From the NCBI GenBank assembly GCA_020860205.1, contig JAJBUU010000032.1:1-54911 (forward strand): a stretch of DNA of 54,911 nucleotides, written 5' to 3'. Each line of letters starts with the position of its first letter. Positions within the stretch are counted from its first letter, which is position 1. A program made the position numbers and the translations under genes. The notes under the pieces are model-generated. The model did no database searches. It was given only the letters and a program-made list of their open reading frames with translations, and was not told the DNA's origin. This DNA comes from Oscillospiraceae bacterium. Its GTDB lineage: Bacteria > Bacillota > Clostridia > Oscillospirales > Oscillospiraceae. Shown here one piece after another: positions 8,909 to 17,699 of this stretch.

Positions 8909-9790
8909 TCAAGCATAGAAATTATGATCTCCGATGATATAAGCCAGCGTCTGATTGCTCAGCCACCCGGTTTGGCAGAACGCAGGGTTGACGAACCATT
9001 TGCTCTCTCCCACCGTGTTGCAGCCCTCCAGACAGAGCTTTGCGGCAGACACCGCCCGTTCCGTTGGCTCCAGGTAAATCGCGCCAGAGGAAACCACATC
9101 GAACTGTCCTTCCTGAAAAATCACGTCGTACACTGTATCCCCGAATGCGCCGCTCTCGTCGGCCACACGGTTGAGTACCACGTTCCCAACGCCGATCATT
9201 CCCGCGAGCGGCTGGTTCCCGGCTTCGGAATAAATCACGCGGGAGAGCCAGTCAAGGTCGGCTGCATCATAAAATTCCGCGCCCGAAGCGATGATCTCGC
9301 TCCCGCTGCTGTCGATATAAATCGCGCGCGTCGTCCCATCCCAGACGGGCTCCAGAGAAAAGACCCACGCCAGCTTACGGAGCGGTACGACGATGGTGCC
9401 GTTGATATTGTAAGCACCGTCCTCCAGATAGATGCACCGTTCGTTTGCGGTCATGTAGCCTTCGCCAATGGTCAGCGTGATGTCCAGCAGCTCGGAGGAA
9501 ATGCGCGCAGTTTCTGAGTCCTGCTCCCATTCCACCGAACATTTGTCCCGGAGCATACACTCTGTGAAAGCCAGCAGCGGGATGTATGCGACATCGTCGA
9601 TGACGATCCCGGAGCCGATATCTATATCGTCTATATACAGAGGGACTTCCGTGCAGGTGAGCACGACGGATGCCGTTTTGGACACTTCATCCGTCCCTGC
9701 GGCTTCAGCCGAAACGGCGAAGCGGTTGCTCCCAACAAGGAAGGCGGCGGCACATAGCAGGGCAAGCAGCGTTTGGTATCGTTTGCGCAT
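8909..9790 (-). CDS. Secreted cell-wall hydrolase, SleB-like, with copper-amine-oxidase-N-like domain
   Basis: This 293-residue exported protein probably cleaves peptidoglycan. A signal peptide (about residues 1-30, MRKRYQ then a hydrophobic stretch) precedes a copper-amine-oxidase-N-like domain (about 45-165, VPLYIDDIDIG, AYIPLLAF, IVVPLRKLAWVF), usually a wall or protein contact module. The C-terminal 120 residues are a Hydrolase_2/SleB catalytic domain (VIYSEAGNQPLAG, VGNVVLNRV, GQFDVV). The start at 9790 has GGAAAGGAG upstream; earlier in-frame ATGs would disrupt the signal peptide. A role in germination or vegetative wall turnover cannot be told apart from sequence. Confidence 0.88.
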   Translation of the reverse strand: MRKRYQTLLALLCAAAFLVGSNRFAVSAEAAGTDEVSKTASVVLTCTEVPLYIDDIDIGSGIVIDDVAYIPLLAFTECMLRDKCSVEWEQDSETARISSELLDITLTIGEGYMTANERCIYLEDGAYNINGTIVVPLRKLAWVFSLEPVWDGTTRAIYIDSSGSEIIASGAEFYDAADLDWLSRVIYSEAGNQPLAGMIGVGNVVLNRVADESGAFGDTVYDVIFQEGQFDVVSSGAIYLEPTERAVSAAKLCLEGCNTVGESKWFVNPAFCQTGWLSNQTLAYIIGDHNFYA

Positions 9791-9865
9791 GGTATGCTCC
9801 TTTCCGGCGATGGCGCCATATGGCGCCCCCATAAAGAATTTGCACAGGTTGGACTGTGCAGTATT

Positions 9866-9895
9866 ATTATACCGGAGCGGAAAGGGCTGCATCAA
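9866..9895 (-). promoter_or_regulatory. Promoter of the SleB-like hydrolase gene
   Basis: On the minus strand TTGATG (9895-9890) and TATAAT (9871-9866) are 18 bases apart, about 75 bases upstream of the start codon. Confidence 0.6.
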
Positions 9896-10186
9896 GACAC
9901 AGATTGAACAAAATGTCTAAGCGAATTTTTGATATTGTACACAAATACACAAGATGTTGTGAAAATCAGTGATAGAAGCGCTGCAAACTGCCTAAATATT
10001 GTATGTGCAAATCGACGAAAATCTGGATTCGATTTAAAATGCCAAAAAACCGCAAGCCGGAAAAGCTGCATTTTGGTAATGATAATAATAAATTATGTAA
10101 ACTGCATTTCAGAAAAAGCAGACCGAAATGGCTCTTTTGATGCATTCGCCGTCCGGCAGAAGCGACCATAGTTCCACCCAGCCGCC
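9896..10186. other. AT-rich gap with no gene recognised
   Basis: I see no credible coding region here. It contains an exact TTATGTAAACT at 10093-10103, the XerD-binding arm of the Firmicute dif site, but without a recognisable XerC arm. Confidence 0.5.
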
Positions 10187-10270
10187 GAAAAAAAGCAAAC
10201 GGACGGCGGGGCAGCCGGAGCTGCCCGCCGTCCGTGTCCCACCGGTGAAAAGCGGTTTTTGGCCGGTGGG
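10187..10270 (-). terminator. Terminator of the sigma/anti-sigma operon
   Basis: Two hairpins lie downstream of the anti-sigma gene. 10238-10270 has an 8-bp stem CCCACCGG/CCGGTGGG. 10199-10235 has a long GC-rich stem (ACGGACGGCGGG...CCCGCCGTCCGT), followed on the minus strand by TTTGC and a run of seven T. The second is the terminator proper. Confidence 0.85.
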
Positions 10271-10332
10271 ATGTCTGCCTTGCGCGATGGGACAGGGAAA
10301 AGCGTGCCCACTGCGATGCGGAAGCACCGCTG

Positions 10333-11121
10333 TCATCCCATGTCCGCGTCCGAGAGAACCTCTATTGCGTCCACATAGAGCAGCGTTCCGCCGTCTGCAT
10401 CCTCTGCGGCGGACGCAACGGAGACGGATACCAGCGCTCCGATCTGCGCTTCCAGCGCGGAACCGTCCGCAGAAACGAAGGTAACGGATGCACCGTCTGC
10501 CAAAGAAACGGCGCGCAGACAGCCGTCCGGCAGGATGGCTGTGATTTCCAGCGTTACATCGCCGCGCGGTTCCTCCGCTGTTCTTTGAAGCTGGGAAAGC
10601 TGGGATTCCGCCGCGTCATCTGTCGCTTCGTCCGCTGATTCTGCCGTCGCCGATTCCGGGCTGGATCCGCCCGCACCCGTTGCAGCAGCCGTACTTTCCG
10701 TTTCCCCGACGTCTGCTGTTTCCATTTCCGCCGCCGTGTCCATCGAAAAGGAGACGCTGGAGGAAGTGTTGCTACTGCCTGATCCCACTCGCATTCCATA
10801 CTGTGCCGCAAAAAGCGTGCCGACAATGACGACCAGACAGGCGGCTGTCAGCGCAAGCGGGCGCAGACGCAGGAAACGCTCCTGCCGCCGCTGTGTCTCC
10901 GCAGCGCGCGCCGTGGAAATGCGCTCCATGATTTTTTCGTGCAGGCTGTCCGGCAGCGGTTCCGGCTCCCATGCTCCGGAAAGCGCAGAAAACGCCTCGT
11001 AAACCGCGCGGCATTCCGCGCATGAGGCAAGGTGCGCCTGCAGCGCCGCGCGCTCTGCTGCATCCAGCTCGCCGTCTATATCAGCGCTGATTTGCTCCTG
11101 CCATGCTTCGCAGCTTTTCAT
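10333..11121 (-). CDS. Anti-sigma factor with zinc-finger (zf-HC2-like) domain, membrane anchored
   Basis: The 262-residue protein probably holds the ECF sigma factor encoded just upstream at the membrane. Residues 1-45 carry the zinc anti-sigma signature: Cys4, then HLASCAECR (His and two Cys in HxxxCxxC spacing). A single transmembrane helix covers about residues 89-108 (LALTAACLVVIVGTLFAA). Next come a Ser/Glu/Ala-rich linker and an extracytoplasmic beta-rich region with no family I recognise. Its ATG overlaps the sigma stop codon (ATGA), which fits fixed stoichiometry by translational coupling. The inducing signal is unknown. Confidence 0.88.
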   Translation of the reverse strand: MKSCEAWQEQISADIDGELDAAERAALQAHLASCAECRAVYEAFSALSGAWEPEPLPDSLHEKIMERISTARAAETQRRQERFLRLRPLALTAACLVVIVGTLFAAQYGMRVGSGSSNTSSSVSFSMDTAAEMETADVGETESTAAATGAGGSSPESATAESADEATDDAAESQLSQLQRTAEEPRGDVTLEITAILPDGCLRAVSLADGASVTFVSADGSALEAQIGALVSVSVASAAEDADGGTLLYVDAIEVLSDADMG

Positions 11122-11726
11122 TCCCGCGCACCTCCCTTCGATTGTTCAGACGGATCATCCGCGAAAAAGTTCCCGTCCTCGCACAAAAAGGCGCGGAGCT
11201 TTTGCCGCGCACGGAAAATGCGGGTCTTGACCGTATTCGGCTCCACCGACAGCGCCGCCGAGATTTCCTGATAGTTCAGCCCGCCATATTCGCGGAGGAG
11301 CAGCGGCGCGCGCTGCTCCTCCGGGATGCGCCCCAGCGCCGCGCGGATGGCGGAGGCCGTCTCCTTCTGTTCCAGCAGCGCCGCAGGGTCGGTGCGCGGA
11401 TCCGCAAGCTCGGTTTCCGCTCCCGTTTCGTCCTCGCGTGTCAGAGAAACCGTGTCCCGGCGTTTTCGCAAAAGGTCGGTACACTCGTTTTGCGCGATGC
11501 GGCAAAGCCACGCGCGCAGTCGTCCCTCGCCGCGAAAGGAGGAGAGGGAGAGGTAAGCCTTCAAAAATGTTTCCTGTACCGCGTCCGCCGCGTCCTGCGC
11601 GTTCCCCATCCGGTGCAGCGCCAGCGCGTAGAGCGGTCTTTCATATTCCAGCACAATGGCCTCAAAGGCCGCCGTATCGCCGCGCCGCGCCTTTGCAAGC
11701 AGCGCCTGTTCCGCTTCCGCTGTCAT
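11118..11726 (-). CDS. ECF-type RNA polymerase sigma factor (sigma-70 family)
   Basis: The 202 residues contain sigma region 2 (residues about 20-90, ALALHRMGNAQDAADAVQETFLKAY, with WLCRIAQNECTDLLRKR at 2.4) and region 4 (about 125-185, IPEEQRAPLLLREYGGLNYQEIS followed by the helix-turn-helix VEPNTVKTRIFRARQKL). Regions 1 and 3 are absent, as in ECF factors. The start at 11726 follows GAAGGGA; the frame continues upstream to 11849 without similarity. It forms a two-gene unit with its anti-sigma factor, 119 bases downstream of dus. Many such pairs autoregulate, but I see no confident ECF promoter. Confidence 0.93.
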   Translation of the reverse strand: MTAEAEQALLAKARRGDTAAFEAIVLEYERPLYALALHRMGNAQDAADAVQETFLKAYLSLSSFRGEGRLRAWLCRIAQNECTDLLRKRRDTVSLTREDETGAETELADPRTDPAALLEQKETASAIRAALGRIPEEQRAPLLLREYGGLNYQEISAALSVEPNTVKTRIFRARQKLRAFLCEDGNFFADDPSEQSKGGARE

Positions 11727-11845
11727 ACATTTTGTCCCTTCTCTCTGTTGCGGGGCAGCACCGCAGGGTCGGAGCTGCGGCGGTTTGCGGGAAATGTTCT
11801 GCGCAATCCGCGTTTGCCGAATCGTGCGGCGCCACCCATAAAAAA

Positions 11846-12817
11846 TCAATCACGCAGCTCCCGCTGGATGCGCGTGACCGTTCGGCGCACGTCCTCCAGC
11901 GTTTCCACATGAACGGCCTCCGCACGGTAGGGCGCGGCGTGCGGAACGCCCCGCAGATACCATGCCAGGTGCCGCCGCGCCTCCAGACAGGCGAGGCGCT
12001 CTCCCCGCAGCGCGGCGGAAAACTCGATTTGTGCGCGGGCGGTATCCATCCGGGCCTTCAGCGGTGGGCGCGGCGGGATCGGCACGCCCGTGACCGCAGC
12101 GTTGCCCGCCTGAAAAATCCACGGGTCGCCAAAGCTGCCGCGTCCGATCATCGCCGCGTCGCAGCCGGTATAGGTCAGGATGTGCGCCGCGTCCGCGCCG
12201 GAGAATACGTCGCCGTTTGCCACAACGGGGATGGACACCGCGCGTTTGACCGCGCGCAGGATGTCCCAGTCCGCCCGTCCCTCATACATCTGGACGCGGG
12301 TGCGCCCGTGAACGGTGAGCGCGGCGGCTCCGGCGGCCTCGCACATCCGGGCAAACTCCACGGCGTTGACGTTGCCCTTATCCCAGCCCTTGCGGAACTT
12401 GACCGTCACGGGCTTGTCCACTGCGCGCACAACGGCCTCTATGATCGCACGCGCGGTTTCCGGCGTTTTCATCAGGCCGCACCCGTCGCCGTTCAGGGCG
12501 ACCTTGCCGACCGGACAGCCCATATTCAAATCCAGAATTTCCGCACCGGACAGCTCCAGCGCGATACCGGCGGCCTCCGCCATGACGGACGGCTCATGGC
12601 CAAAAATCTGCACCGCTGTCGGCGCGTCCTCCGGCAGACAGCGCAGCAGCGTCCGGGTCTTTTTGTCGCCGTAGACCAGCGCCTTTGCGCTGACCATTTC
12701 CGTCGTGGTCAGCGCCGCGCCCAGTGCGCGGCAGACATGGCGGAACGCCGCGTCCGTCACACCGGCCATCGGCGCCAGAAACAGCCGCCCGGAGAGCGAC
12801 ACATCGCCGATCTTCAC
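11846..12817 (-). CDS. dus: tRNA-dihydrouridine synthase
   Basis: This flavoenzyme reduces uridines in the tRNA D-loop using NAD(P)H. The 323 residues match the Dus family: [15 protein letters not shown] at the N-terminus, [21 protein letters not shown] with the catalytic Cys, [24 protein letters not shown] and [13 protein letters not shown] for FMN binding, then the helical C-terminal domain. The start is taken as GTG at 12817, which overlaps the xth stop (GTGA) and gives the normal N-terminus; the frame further upstream only runs antisense-free through xth. Neighbours xth and trmB are co-oriented and overlapping. Confidence 0.95.
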   Translation of the reverse strand: MKIGDVSLSGRLFLAPMAGVTDAAFRHVCRALGAALTTTEMVSAKALVYGDKKTRTLLRCLPEDAPTAVQIFGHEPSVMAEAAGIALELSGAEILDLNMGCPVGKVALNGDGCGLMKTPETARAIIEAVVRAVDKPVTVKFRKGWDKGNVNAVEFARMCEAAGAAALTVHGRTRVQMYEGRADWDILRAVKRAVSIPVVANGDVFSGADAAHILTYTGCDAAMIGRGSFGDPWIFQAGNAAVTGVPIPPRPPLKARMDTARAQIEFSAALRGERLACLEARRHLAWYLRGVPHAAPYRAEAVHVETLEDVRRTVTRIQRELRD

Positions 12818-13569
12818 AGCGCAATGTCCAATCCGACTGGGCAGTGGTCGCTGCCGTAAATTTCGTTGCAGATATAGGCGCGGCTGATATGCTCCGCAAT
12901 GCGGTTTGAGCAGAGAAAATAGTCGATGCGCCAGCCGACGTTCCGCGCCCGCGCGGCGGTGCGGTAGCTCCACCATGAATAAGCATCCCGTGTGTCCGGG
13001 TAAAGATGGCGGAACGTATCCGTGAACCCGGCGGCAAGCAGGTCGGAAAATTTGCCGCGTTCCTCGTCCGAAAAGCCGGGGTTTCCGTGGTTCGTGTCCG
13101 GGTTTTTCAAGTCTATCTCCTGATGGGCGACATTCATATCGCCGCAGACGATGACCGGCTTGTCCGCGTCCAGCCCGGTCAGATGTGCGCGGAACGCATT
13201 TTCCCAGTCCATGCGGTAATCCAAGCGACGCAGACCGTCCTGCGCGTTTGGCGTATAGACGCAAACGAGGTAACAGCGGTCAAATTCCGCGGTGATCACA
13301 CGCCCCTCCGTATCGTGCTGCGGGATGCCAAGACCGTTCCACACCCGCAGCGGCTCCCGGCGGGTGAACAGCGCGGTGCCGGAATAGCCCTTTTTTTCCG
13401 CATAATTCCAATATTGTGCATAGCCGGGCAGGTCAAGCGCAAGCTGTCCGGCCTGCAATTTTGTCTCCTGCAGGCAAAAAACATCTGCGTCCAGCCCTGC
13501 AAAAATCTCCGGGAACCCCTTTTTCATCACGGCGCGCAGACCGTTTACATTCCATGAAATGCACCGCAT
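12814..13569 (-). CDS. xth: Exodeoxyribonuclease III / AP endonuclease
   Basis: This 251-residue Mg-dependent nuclease cuts at abasic sites and trims 3' ends in base excision repair. It shows the exonuclease-endonuclease-phosphatase fold motifs in order: [18 protein letters not shown] with the metal-binding Glu, [51 protein letters not shown] and the C-terminal GSDHCPVG with the catalytic Asp-His. Length is typical. It overlaps trmB upstream by one base and dus downstream by four, so the three are cotranscribed. Confidence 0.96.
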   Translation of the reverse strand: MRCISWNVNGLRAVMKKGFPEIFAGLDADVFCLQETKLQAGQLALDLPGYAQYWNYAEKKGYSGTALFTRREPLRVWNGLGIPQHDTEGRVITAEFDRCYLVCVYTPNAQDGLRRLDYRMDWENAFRAHLTGLDADKPVIVCGDMNVAHQEIDLKNPDTNHGNPGFSDEERGKFSDLLAAGFTDTFRHLYPDTRDAYSWWSYRTAARARNVGWRIDYFLCSNRIAEHISRAYICNEIYGSDHCPVGLDIAL

Positions 13570-14318
13570 CAGCCGCCCTCCTGTTCCTGCTGTATTTTCC
13601 GGTCTGCAAGCCCCTTCGCGTCGGAAAGCGCCGCGTTGCGCAGGCGGGGCGGCGCGCCGTCCGCCGAAGCGCGCTTTGTTTCCGCCGTGCGCGTGGCAAC
13701 CAGACGGTTGATCTTCACGCCCTGCGCGTGGAATTTGGCCTCATAGTCCGTCATCACGCCGCAGATCCCCTGCGCGTGCAGGTCGTTCGTCCGTTCGCTG
13801 ATCTGCCAGCCTTCCGCGACGAACTGCGTCTCCGACCATGTGAACAGCGGCAGGTTGTCCGTCTTGAACCAGACCTGTCCGCCAGGCGGCAGCGCGTCGG
13901 CGTAAAGACGCAGGAAGCCGGGCGCGGTCAGGCGGTTTTTTGCATAACGGTTCTTCGGCCACGGGTCGCAGAAATTCAGATAAATGCGCGCTGTCTCGCC
14001 GGGGGAGAAAATCTCCGGCAGCGCCGCTGCATCCATGTCCAGGAAGCGGACGTTGCGCACATCCTGCGCCGCTACGCGCTCCATTGCCACGACCATCGCG
14101 TCCGGCACCCGTTCCACAGCCAGCAGCAGCGTATCCGGACTCGCCGCCGCCGTTTCCGCCGTAAAGCGTCCCTTGCCGCAGCCCAGTTCCAGATGCAGCG
14201 CGCCATATTCCGGAAATGTTTCCAGCCAGCGCCCACGGAAACGCTCCGGTTCCGTTATCCGCAGCGCGGAAACCCGCTCCATGCGCGGCAGCAGGTTTGG
14301 TTTTTTTCGCATTCTCAT
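13569..14318 (-). CDS. trmB: tRNA (guanine46-N7)-methyltransferase TrmB
   Basis: TrmB methylates G46 in the tRNA variable loop using SAM. The 249-residue protein contains [16 protein letters not shown] (SAM site), [33 protein letters not shown] (the family signature DPWPK) and the C-terminal AHGVK-like [13 protein letters not shown]. Start ATG 14318 follows GGAGAG; ATG 14312 is an alternative two codons in. It starts the trmB-xth-dus unit. Confidence 0.95.
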   Translation of the reverse strand: MRMRKKPNLLPRMERVSALRITEPERFRGRWLETFPEYGALHLELGCGKGRFTAETAAASPDTLLLAVERVPDAMVVAMERVAAQDVRNVRFLDMDAAALPEIFSPGETARIYLNFCDPWPKNRYAKNRLTAPGFLRLYADALPPGGQVWFKTDNLPLFTWSETQFVAEGWQISERTNDLHAQGICGVMTDYEAKFHAQGVKINRLVATRTAETKRASADGAPPRLRNAALSDAKGLADRKIQQEQEGG

Positions 14319-14444
14319 TTCGTTTTCTCTCCTGTATGTTTCGCCAGCGCCGCACAAATGCGGTGCGGCTGACTGCAGTTTTCCGTCAGAGCGCCCCTGC
14401 TAATCTCGATGCGGGGACGCTTTCCCGATATCTGAAACAGAAAA

Positions 14445-15704
14445 TCAGGCGTAATATGTCCGGATCACCTGCGCCCACGCCTGATAACCGGCGGCGGAAA
14501 GGTGAGGGGAGCCGTCCCAGCCCGCGTAAGCGCTTTGCAGATAGCCGGTCCCGTCCTCCAGCGGGGTGCAGCAATCCAGAAACCAGCAGGCGTTTTCCGC
14601 GCACATCTCGCGCAGCGCGGTATTGAAGGCGTTGATGCGAGTCATGGTAAAGCTGCCCCCGTCGCTCCGTTCCTTTGTCACCGGCGTGAGCGCCATGACG
14701 TAAATCTCCGCCTCCGGCATCGCGTTTTGGATGCGCGCAACAATGTCCGCGTAAGCGTCCGCAAACGCGGCGGCGTCCATATAGATTTCGTTGATGCCGA
14801 ACTCAATGTAGACCCTGTCGTAGCTGCCCGTGCATAGCTCCTCGATATATGTTTCCGCGGAGTTGACGCCGATGCTTTCCTTGCAGATATAGGTCATCGT
14901 ATTCAGCCCGGAATAGAGCATCATGCCCTGCGCCAGCGAGTTGCCCAGCATCGCGGAGCCGGAAAAGAAGCTGTCGTCCGCAGCGCTCTGCTCATAGAGG
15001 TCGGGGTAGCTGGCCTCCTCCAGCACAAACCTGACCCGCAGGGAGCGATAAGCCATGCGGGAGAGGATGGTCGCAACCGCAGCGCGGGAAATCAATGTGT
15101 CCGGCGCAAAGCTGCCGCGGCTGTTGTTTCCGGTCAGCACACCGGCGCGGTAAAGCCGGTAAATTTCTGCCGCGCCCTCCGCGTCCATTTTCACGTCCGG
15201 TATCTGTCCGTCCGCGATTTCATTGACAGCGGGCAGCGCCGACTCCGGCAGCGCGTTCGCCAGCAGCGTTACAAAGGTGCGGCGCGTCACCGCCGCGTCA
15301 TAGTCCGCGCCGGAGGCGTCGAACAGACCGTTCTCCACAGCGTAATCCGCATAGACCTGATACCACGGTTCGCCCTGCGTAAAGGCGGCTGTGGCGTTCT
15401 GATAAAGGCTGTGCAGCCGCGCGGCCAGTGCCAGCGCCTCCGACAGCCGGATGTCGCCGTCCGGGCGGAACGCGCCGCCCGACCCCTGCATCAGCCCCAG
15501 CTCATACACTGCGGCGATGTTGTCCCTGTACCAGCTGTCTGCGGCAACGTCGGAGAAAATCCCGTCCGTGTATTCCGCGCTGGTTTGAAAATTTGCATAG
15601 CCGCCCTCTGCGGCCACTGGCAGCGCCAGCAGCAGTGCCAGCAGGAGAAAAACGCCCCGTTTGGCGAGCCCTATCCGCAGCTTTGTTCCAGGTTTCATTT
15701 TCAT
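14445..15704 (-). CDS. Surface-anchored SGNH/GDSL hydrolase with SLH domains
   Basis: The 419-residue exported protein has a signal peptide (residues about 1-33) and three S-layer homology repeats (about 45-230, with FRPDGDIRLSEALALAARL and FAPDTLISRAAVATILSRM), which usually bind secondary wall polymers. The C-terminal SGNH-fold domain (about 240-419) has SAMLGNSLAQG at the nucleophile block, VYIEFGINE at the oxyanion Asn block and DGSPHLSAAGYQAW with the catalytic Asp/His. The first block reads GNS rather than the usual GDS. It may be an esterase or deacylase acting on cell-wall or exopolysaccharide substituents. GGGAG precedes the ATG. Confidence 0.85.
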   Translation of the reverse strand: MKMKPGTKLRIGLAKRGVFLLLALLLALPVAAEGGYANFQTSAEYTDGIFSDVAADSWYRDNIAAVYELGLMQGSGGAFRPDGDIRLSEALALAARLHSLYQNATAAFTQGEPWYQVYADYAVENGLFDASGADYDAAVTRRTFVTLLANALPESALPAVNEIADGQIPDVKMDAEGAAEIYRLYRAGVLTGNNSRGSFAPDTLISRAAVATILSRMAYRSLRVRFVLEEASYPDLYEQSAADDSFFSGSAMLGNSLAQGMMLYSGLNTMTYICKESIGVNSAETYIEELCTGSYDRVYIEFGINEIYMDAAAFADAYADIVARIQNAMPEAEIYVMALTPVTKERSDGGSFTMTRINAFNTALREMCAENACWFLDCCTPLEDGTGYLQSAYAGWDGSPHLSAAGYQAWAQVIRTYYA

Positions 15705-15726
15705 GCACTCTCCCGTATAGTTTCAG

Positions 15727-15742
15727 TATGGTACATACCATA
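15727..15742. promoter_or_regulatory. Inverted repeat upstream of the SLH-SGNH hydrolase gene
   Basis: TATGGTA and TACCATA are separated by two bases in the 39-base gap between the SLOG gene and the hydrolase gene, about 23 bases before the start codon. This could be an operator or a small RNA hairpin. Confidence 0.4.
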
Positions 15743-15743
15743 T

Positions 15744-16250
15744 TTATTCCCCGATGGGAAGCTGTATGACGTGCAGTCCCTGCCGCATGGCATACAGCAG
15801 CGTGCTGCGCGTTCCGCCGGGCGCGCCGTTATAGGCCGCGATCAGATAAGCGGAGGCGTCCACCATGTAGCGGTTACGGCGCATCATGCAGTCCGGCGTG
15901 AAGTCCCGCGAAACCACCGTGACATAGTCGCACGCCGTCACCAGCCGGTCATAACGGCGGCGCTGCGGTTCCGCCCAGCGGGCGGACTGCCCCGCATACG
16001 GGATCGCCGCTTCCAGCGTGACCTCCGGGTGTTCCTCCCGCAAATGCAGTACGCTCTCGCAAAAATACATATCCCCGCCGGTAGCCATGCCGCAGATAAA
16101 GTGCGACGCGCCGTCAAAATAGACCGCCTCCACCGCGTCGGCAAGGCACTGCTTGAGCGCAGCGCAGCGCGGGTCGTCCTCATCATAGCGCCACGGGAAT
16201 TTTTCCGCTCTGTGTCCCGTGAAGGTACAGGTCGCGCGTTTCTCGTCCAT
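15744..16250 (-). CDS. SLOG-family protein (DUF1273/YpsA-like)
   Basis: The 168 residues match the DUF1273/YpsA branch of the SLOG (Rossmann-like) nucleotide-binding superfamily. They start with CTFTGHRAEKFPW and continue with FICGMATGGDMYFCE, IPYAGQSARW, YVTVVSRDFTPDCMMRRNRYMVD and IAAYNGAPGGT. SLOG proteins bind nucleotide-derived ligands; the biochemical role of this branch is not settled. It lies upstream of, and in the same orientation as, the SLH-SGNH gene with a 39-base gap, so they may be cotranscribed. Confidence 0.85.
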   Translation of the reverse strand: MDEKRATCTFTGHRAEKFPWRYDEDDPRCAALKQCLADAVEAVYFDGASHFICGMATGGDMYFCESVLHLREEHPEVTLEAAIPYAGQSARWAEPQRRRYDRLVTACDYVTVVSRDFTPDCMMRRNRYMVDASAYLIAAYNGAPGGTRSTLLYAMRQGLHVIQLPIGE

Positions 16251-16364
16251 GATCCTCTCATCTCCAAATCGCTATTGTACAGGAAAGCCGCCCGATTGTC
16301 AAAAGCAATATGCGCGCAGGCGGCAAAAAAATGCGGTGCGGGCGCGCTTGTCCGGCGGGAACGA

Positions 16365-16405
16365 ACAAAGTCCGGAGCTGCCGTGTTTGCAGCTCCGGAC
16401 TTTGT
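16365..16405 (-). terminator. Hairpin downstream of the SDR gene
   Basis: A perfect 17-bp stem (16365-16381 with 16389-16405) lies 48 bases beyond the SDR stop. The tail on the minus strand is T-poor (TTCGTTCC), so termination efficiency is uncertain. The rest of 16251-16452 shows nothing I recognise. Confidence 0.55.
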
Positions 16406-16452
16406 TATGGGTTTTGGAATGTTGCAGAAAGGGCGAAGCCCTATTTCTCAAA

Positions 16453-17220
16453 TCACTGGAGGGTGGTCAGACCGCCGTCCACATAGATGATCTGGCCGTT
16501 GATGAACGCCGCCTCGTCAGATGCAAAGAACACGGCCGGCGCGATGTTGTCCTCCGGCAGGCCAATGCGGCCAACGGGGACGCGCGCTGCGGTACCGGTC
16601 TTGAGTTCGGGGTTCTTCTCGAAAATCGGCTTCATCATCTCGGTTTCGGTCATGATGGGGCAAAGAGCGTTGACAGTGATGCCATACTGACCCCAGCCGG
16701 CGGCGAGGTTGATGGTCAGGCCGTTGACCGCGCCCTTAGAGGAACCGTAAGCCACGCTGATGTCGCTCATCTTGGAGCGGGTCGCGCCGATGGAGCTGAC
16801 GTTGATGATGCGTCCGCCCTTCTGGTCGCGCATATAGCGGCCAAAATACTTGCAGCACATCAGAATGCTCTTGACATTGACCTCGAAGGTGCGATCCCAC
16901 TCGTCCATCGGATGATCGAACGCAGAATACTTTTTATTGTAACCCTGAGAGTTGACCAGAATGTCCACCTTGCCGTGATCCTTCACGAACTGCTCGGCCA
17001 TCTTTTCCACATCCGCCTCGTCGGAGACGTCGCACACATAGTAGGTCACGTCGCAGCCGGACTCTTCCTTGATCTTGGCGCAGGCCTTCTGCAGCTTCTC
17101 CTCGCCGCGGGAGGTGATGGAGACGTTCGCGCCCGCCATTGCAAGACCTTTGGCGATGGCCTGGCCAATGCCGCCGCCGCCGCCGACTACGATTGCGTCT
17201 TTGCCCTTGAGTGAAAACAT
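16453..17220 (-). CDS. Short-chain dehydrogenase/reductase (SDR), probably a hydroxy-acid or hydroxyacyl dehydrogenase
   Basis: The 255-residue protein is a classical SDR. The NAD(P) loop GGGGGIGQA is at residues 13-21, the structural NSQG at 90-93, and the catalytic Ser143, Tyr158 and Lys162 in VSSIG and YGSSK. The C-terminal PVGRIGLPEDNIAPAVFFASDEAAFINGQIIYVDGG is typical of 3-oxoacyl or 3-hydroxybutyrate dehydrogenase-like members. It is transcribed away from the thiolase gene across a shared 479-base region. I infer that it belongs to the 17.7-23.8 kb catabolic cluster, either oxidising the entry hydroxy acid or reducing acetoacetate to 3-hydroxybutyrate. AAAGGAGAA precedes the ATG. Codon use is strongly biased, like the cluster genes. 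Confidence 0.85.
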   Translation of the reverse strand: MFSLKGKDAIVVGGGGGIGQAIAKGLAMAGANVSITSRGEEKLQKACAKIKEESGCDVTYYVCDVSDEADVEKMAEQFVKDHGKVDILVNSQGYNKKYSAFDHPMDEWDRTFEVNVKSILMCCKYFGRYMRDQKGGRIINVSSIGATRSKMSDISVAYGSSKGAVNGLTINLAAGWGQYGITVNALCPIMTETEMMKPIFEKNPELKTGTAARVPVGRIGLPEDNIAPAVFFASDEAAFINGQIIYVDGGLTTLQ

Positions 17221-17699
17221 AATAAATCTTCTCCTTTACAAATTTGATGAAATTGGATATACTTGCGATGGGTAAGCTCATTGCTATTGTTTACTTTACT
17301 CATTTTCCGCCGCGCCGACAAGGTGACAGCGTTTTGATAAGGTGTGACATTTTTTTGATTCATCCGCTTTGCCGCCGCGCCCAAACGGAGAAGCCAAAAA
17401 ATGACCCACATAATCCAAGAACGAACGCCTTGTGCAAATTTTACGCTTCGTGTATTCTTTACTTGTATTTTTATGTCTAAAGGAACCACAAGAGCTGTCT
17501 TTCGCACAGTTTTGGCGGCGCGTTTCCCTGTCCGGACGCGGCGCAAAGAAAAGGCGGAGCCTCCCGCGCCGGGCGCTGCTTCCGCATTTCCTGCGTCCTG
17601 ACGGGCAGCTGAACCCTGCGCACTGAAGCGCTGCGGCGGTCGGTTCCTGCGATTCCGTGTTTCACACCATCATATTTTTCAGAACAGGAAGGTAACATT
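17221..17699. promoter_or_regulatory. Divergent control region between the SDR gene and the thiolase operon
   Basis: This 479-base gap separates two divergent transcription units. It holds a direct repeat (AAGGTGACA at 17320-17328, AAGGTGTGACA at 17339-17349). A possible plus-strand promoter is TTGTGC (17430-17435), 17 bases, TATTCT (17453-17458), which would give a leader of about 240 bases. I see no gene in it. Confidence 0.4.

Noticed and set aside
10080-10103. Complete dif site
   Set aside because: The XerD arm is exact, but the expected XerC arm and 6-base centre do not align, so I do not call a functional dif.
12818-13264. N-terminal extension of dus
   Set aside because: It overlaps xth in another frame; the Dus N-terminus fits GTG 12817.
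17401-17601. Small protein gene in the SDR-thiolase gap
   Set aside because: No ribosome site, no conserved features and low-complexity composition.
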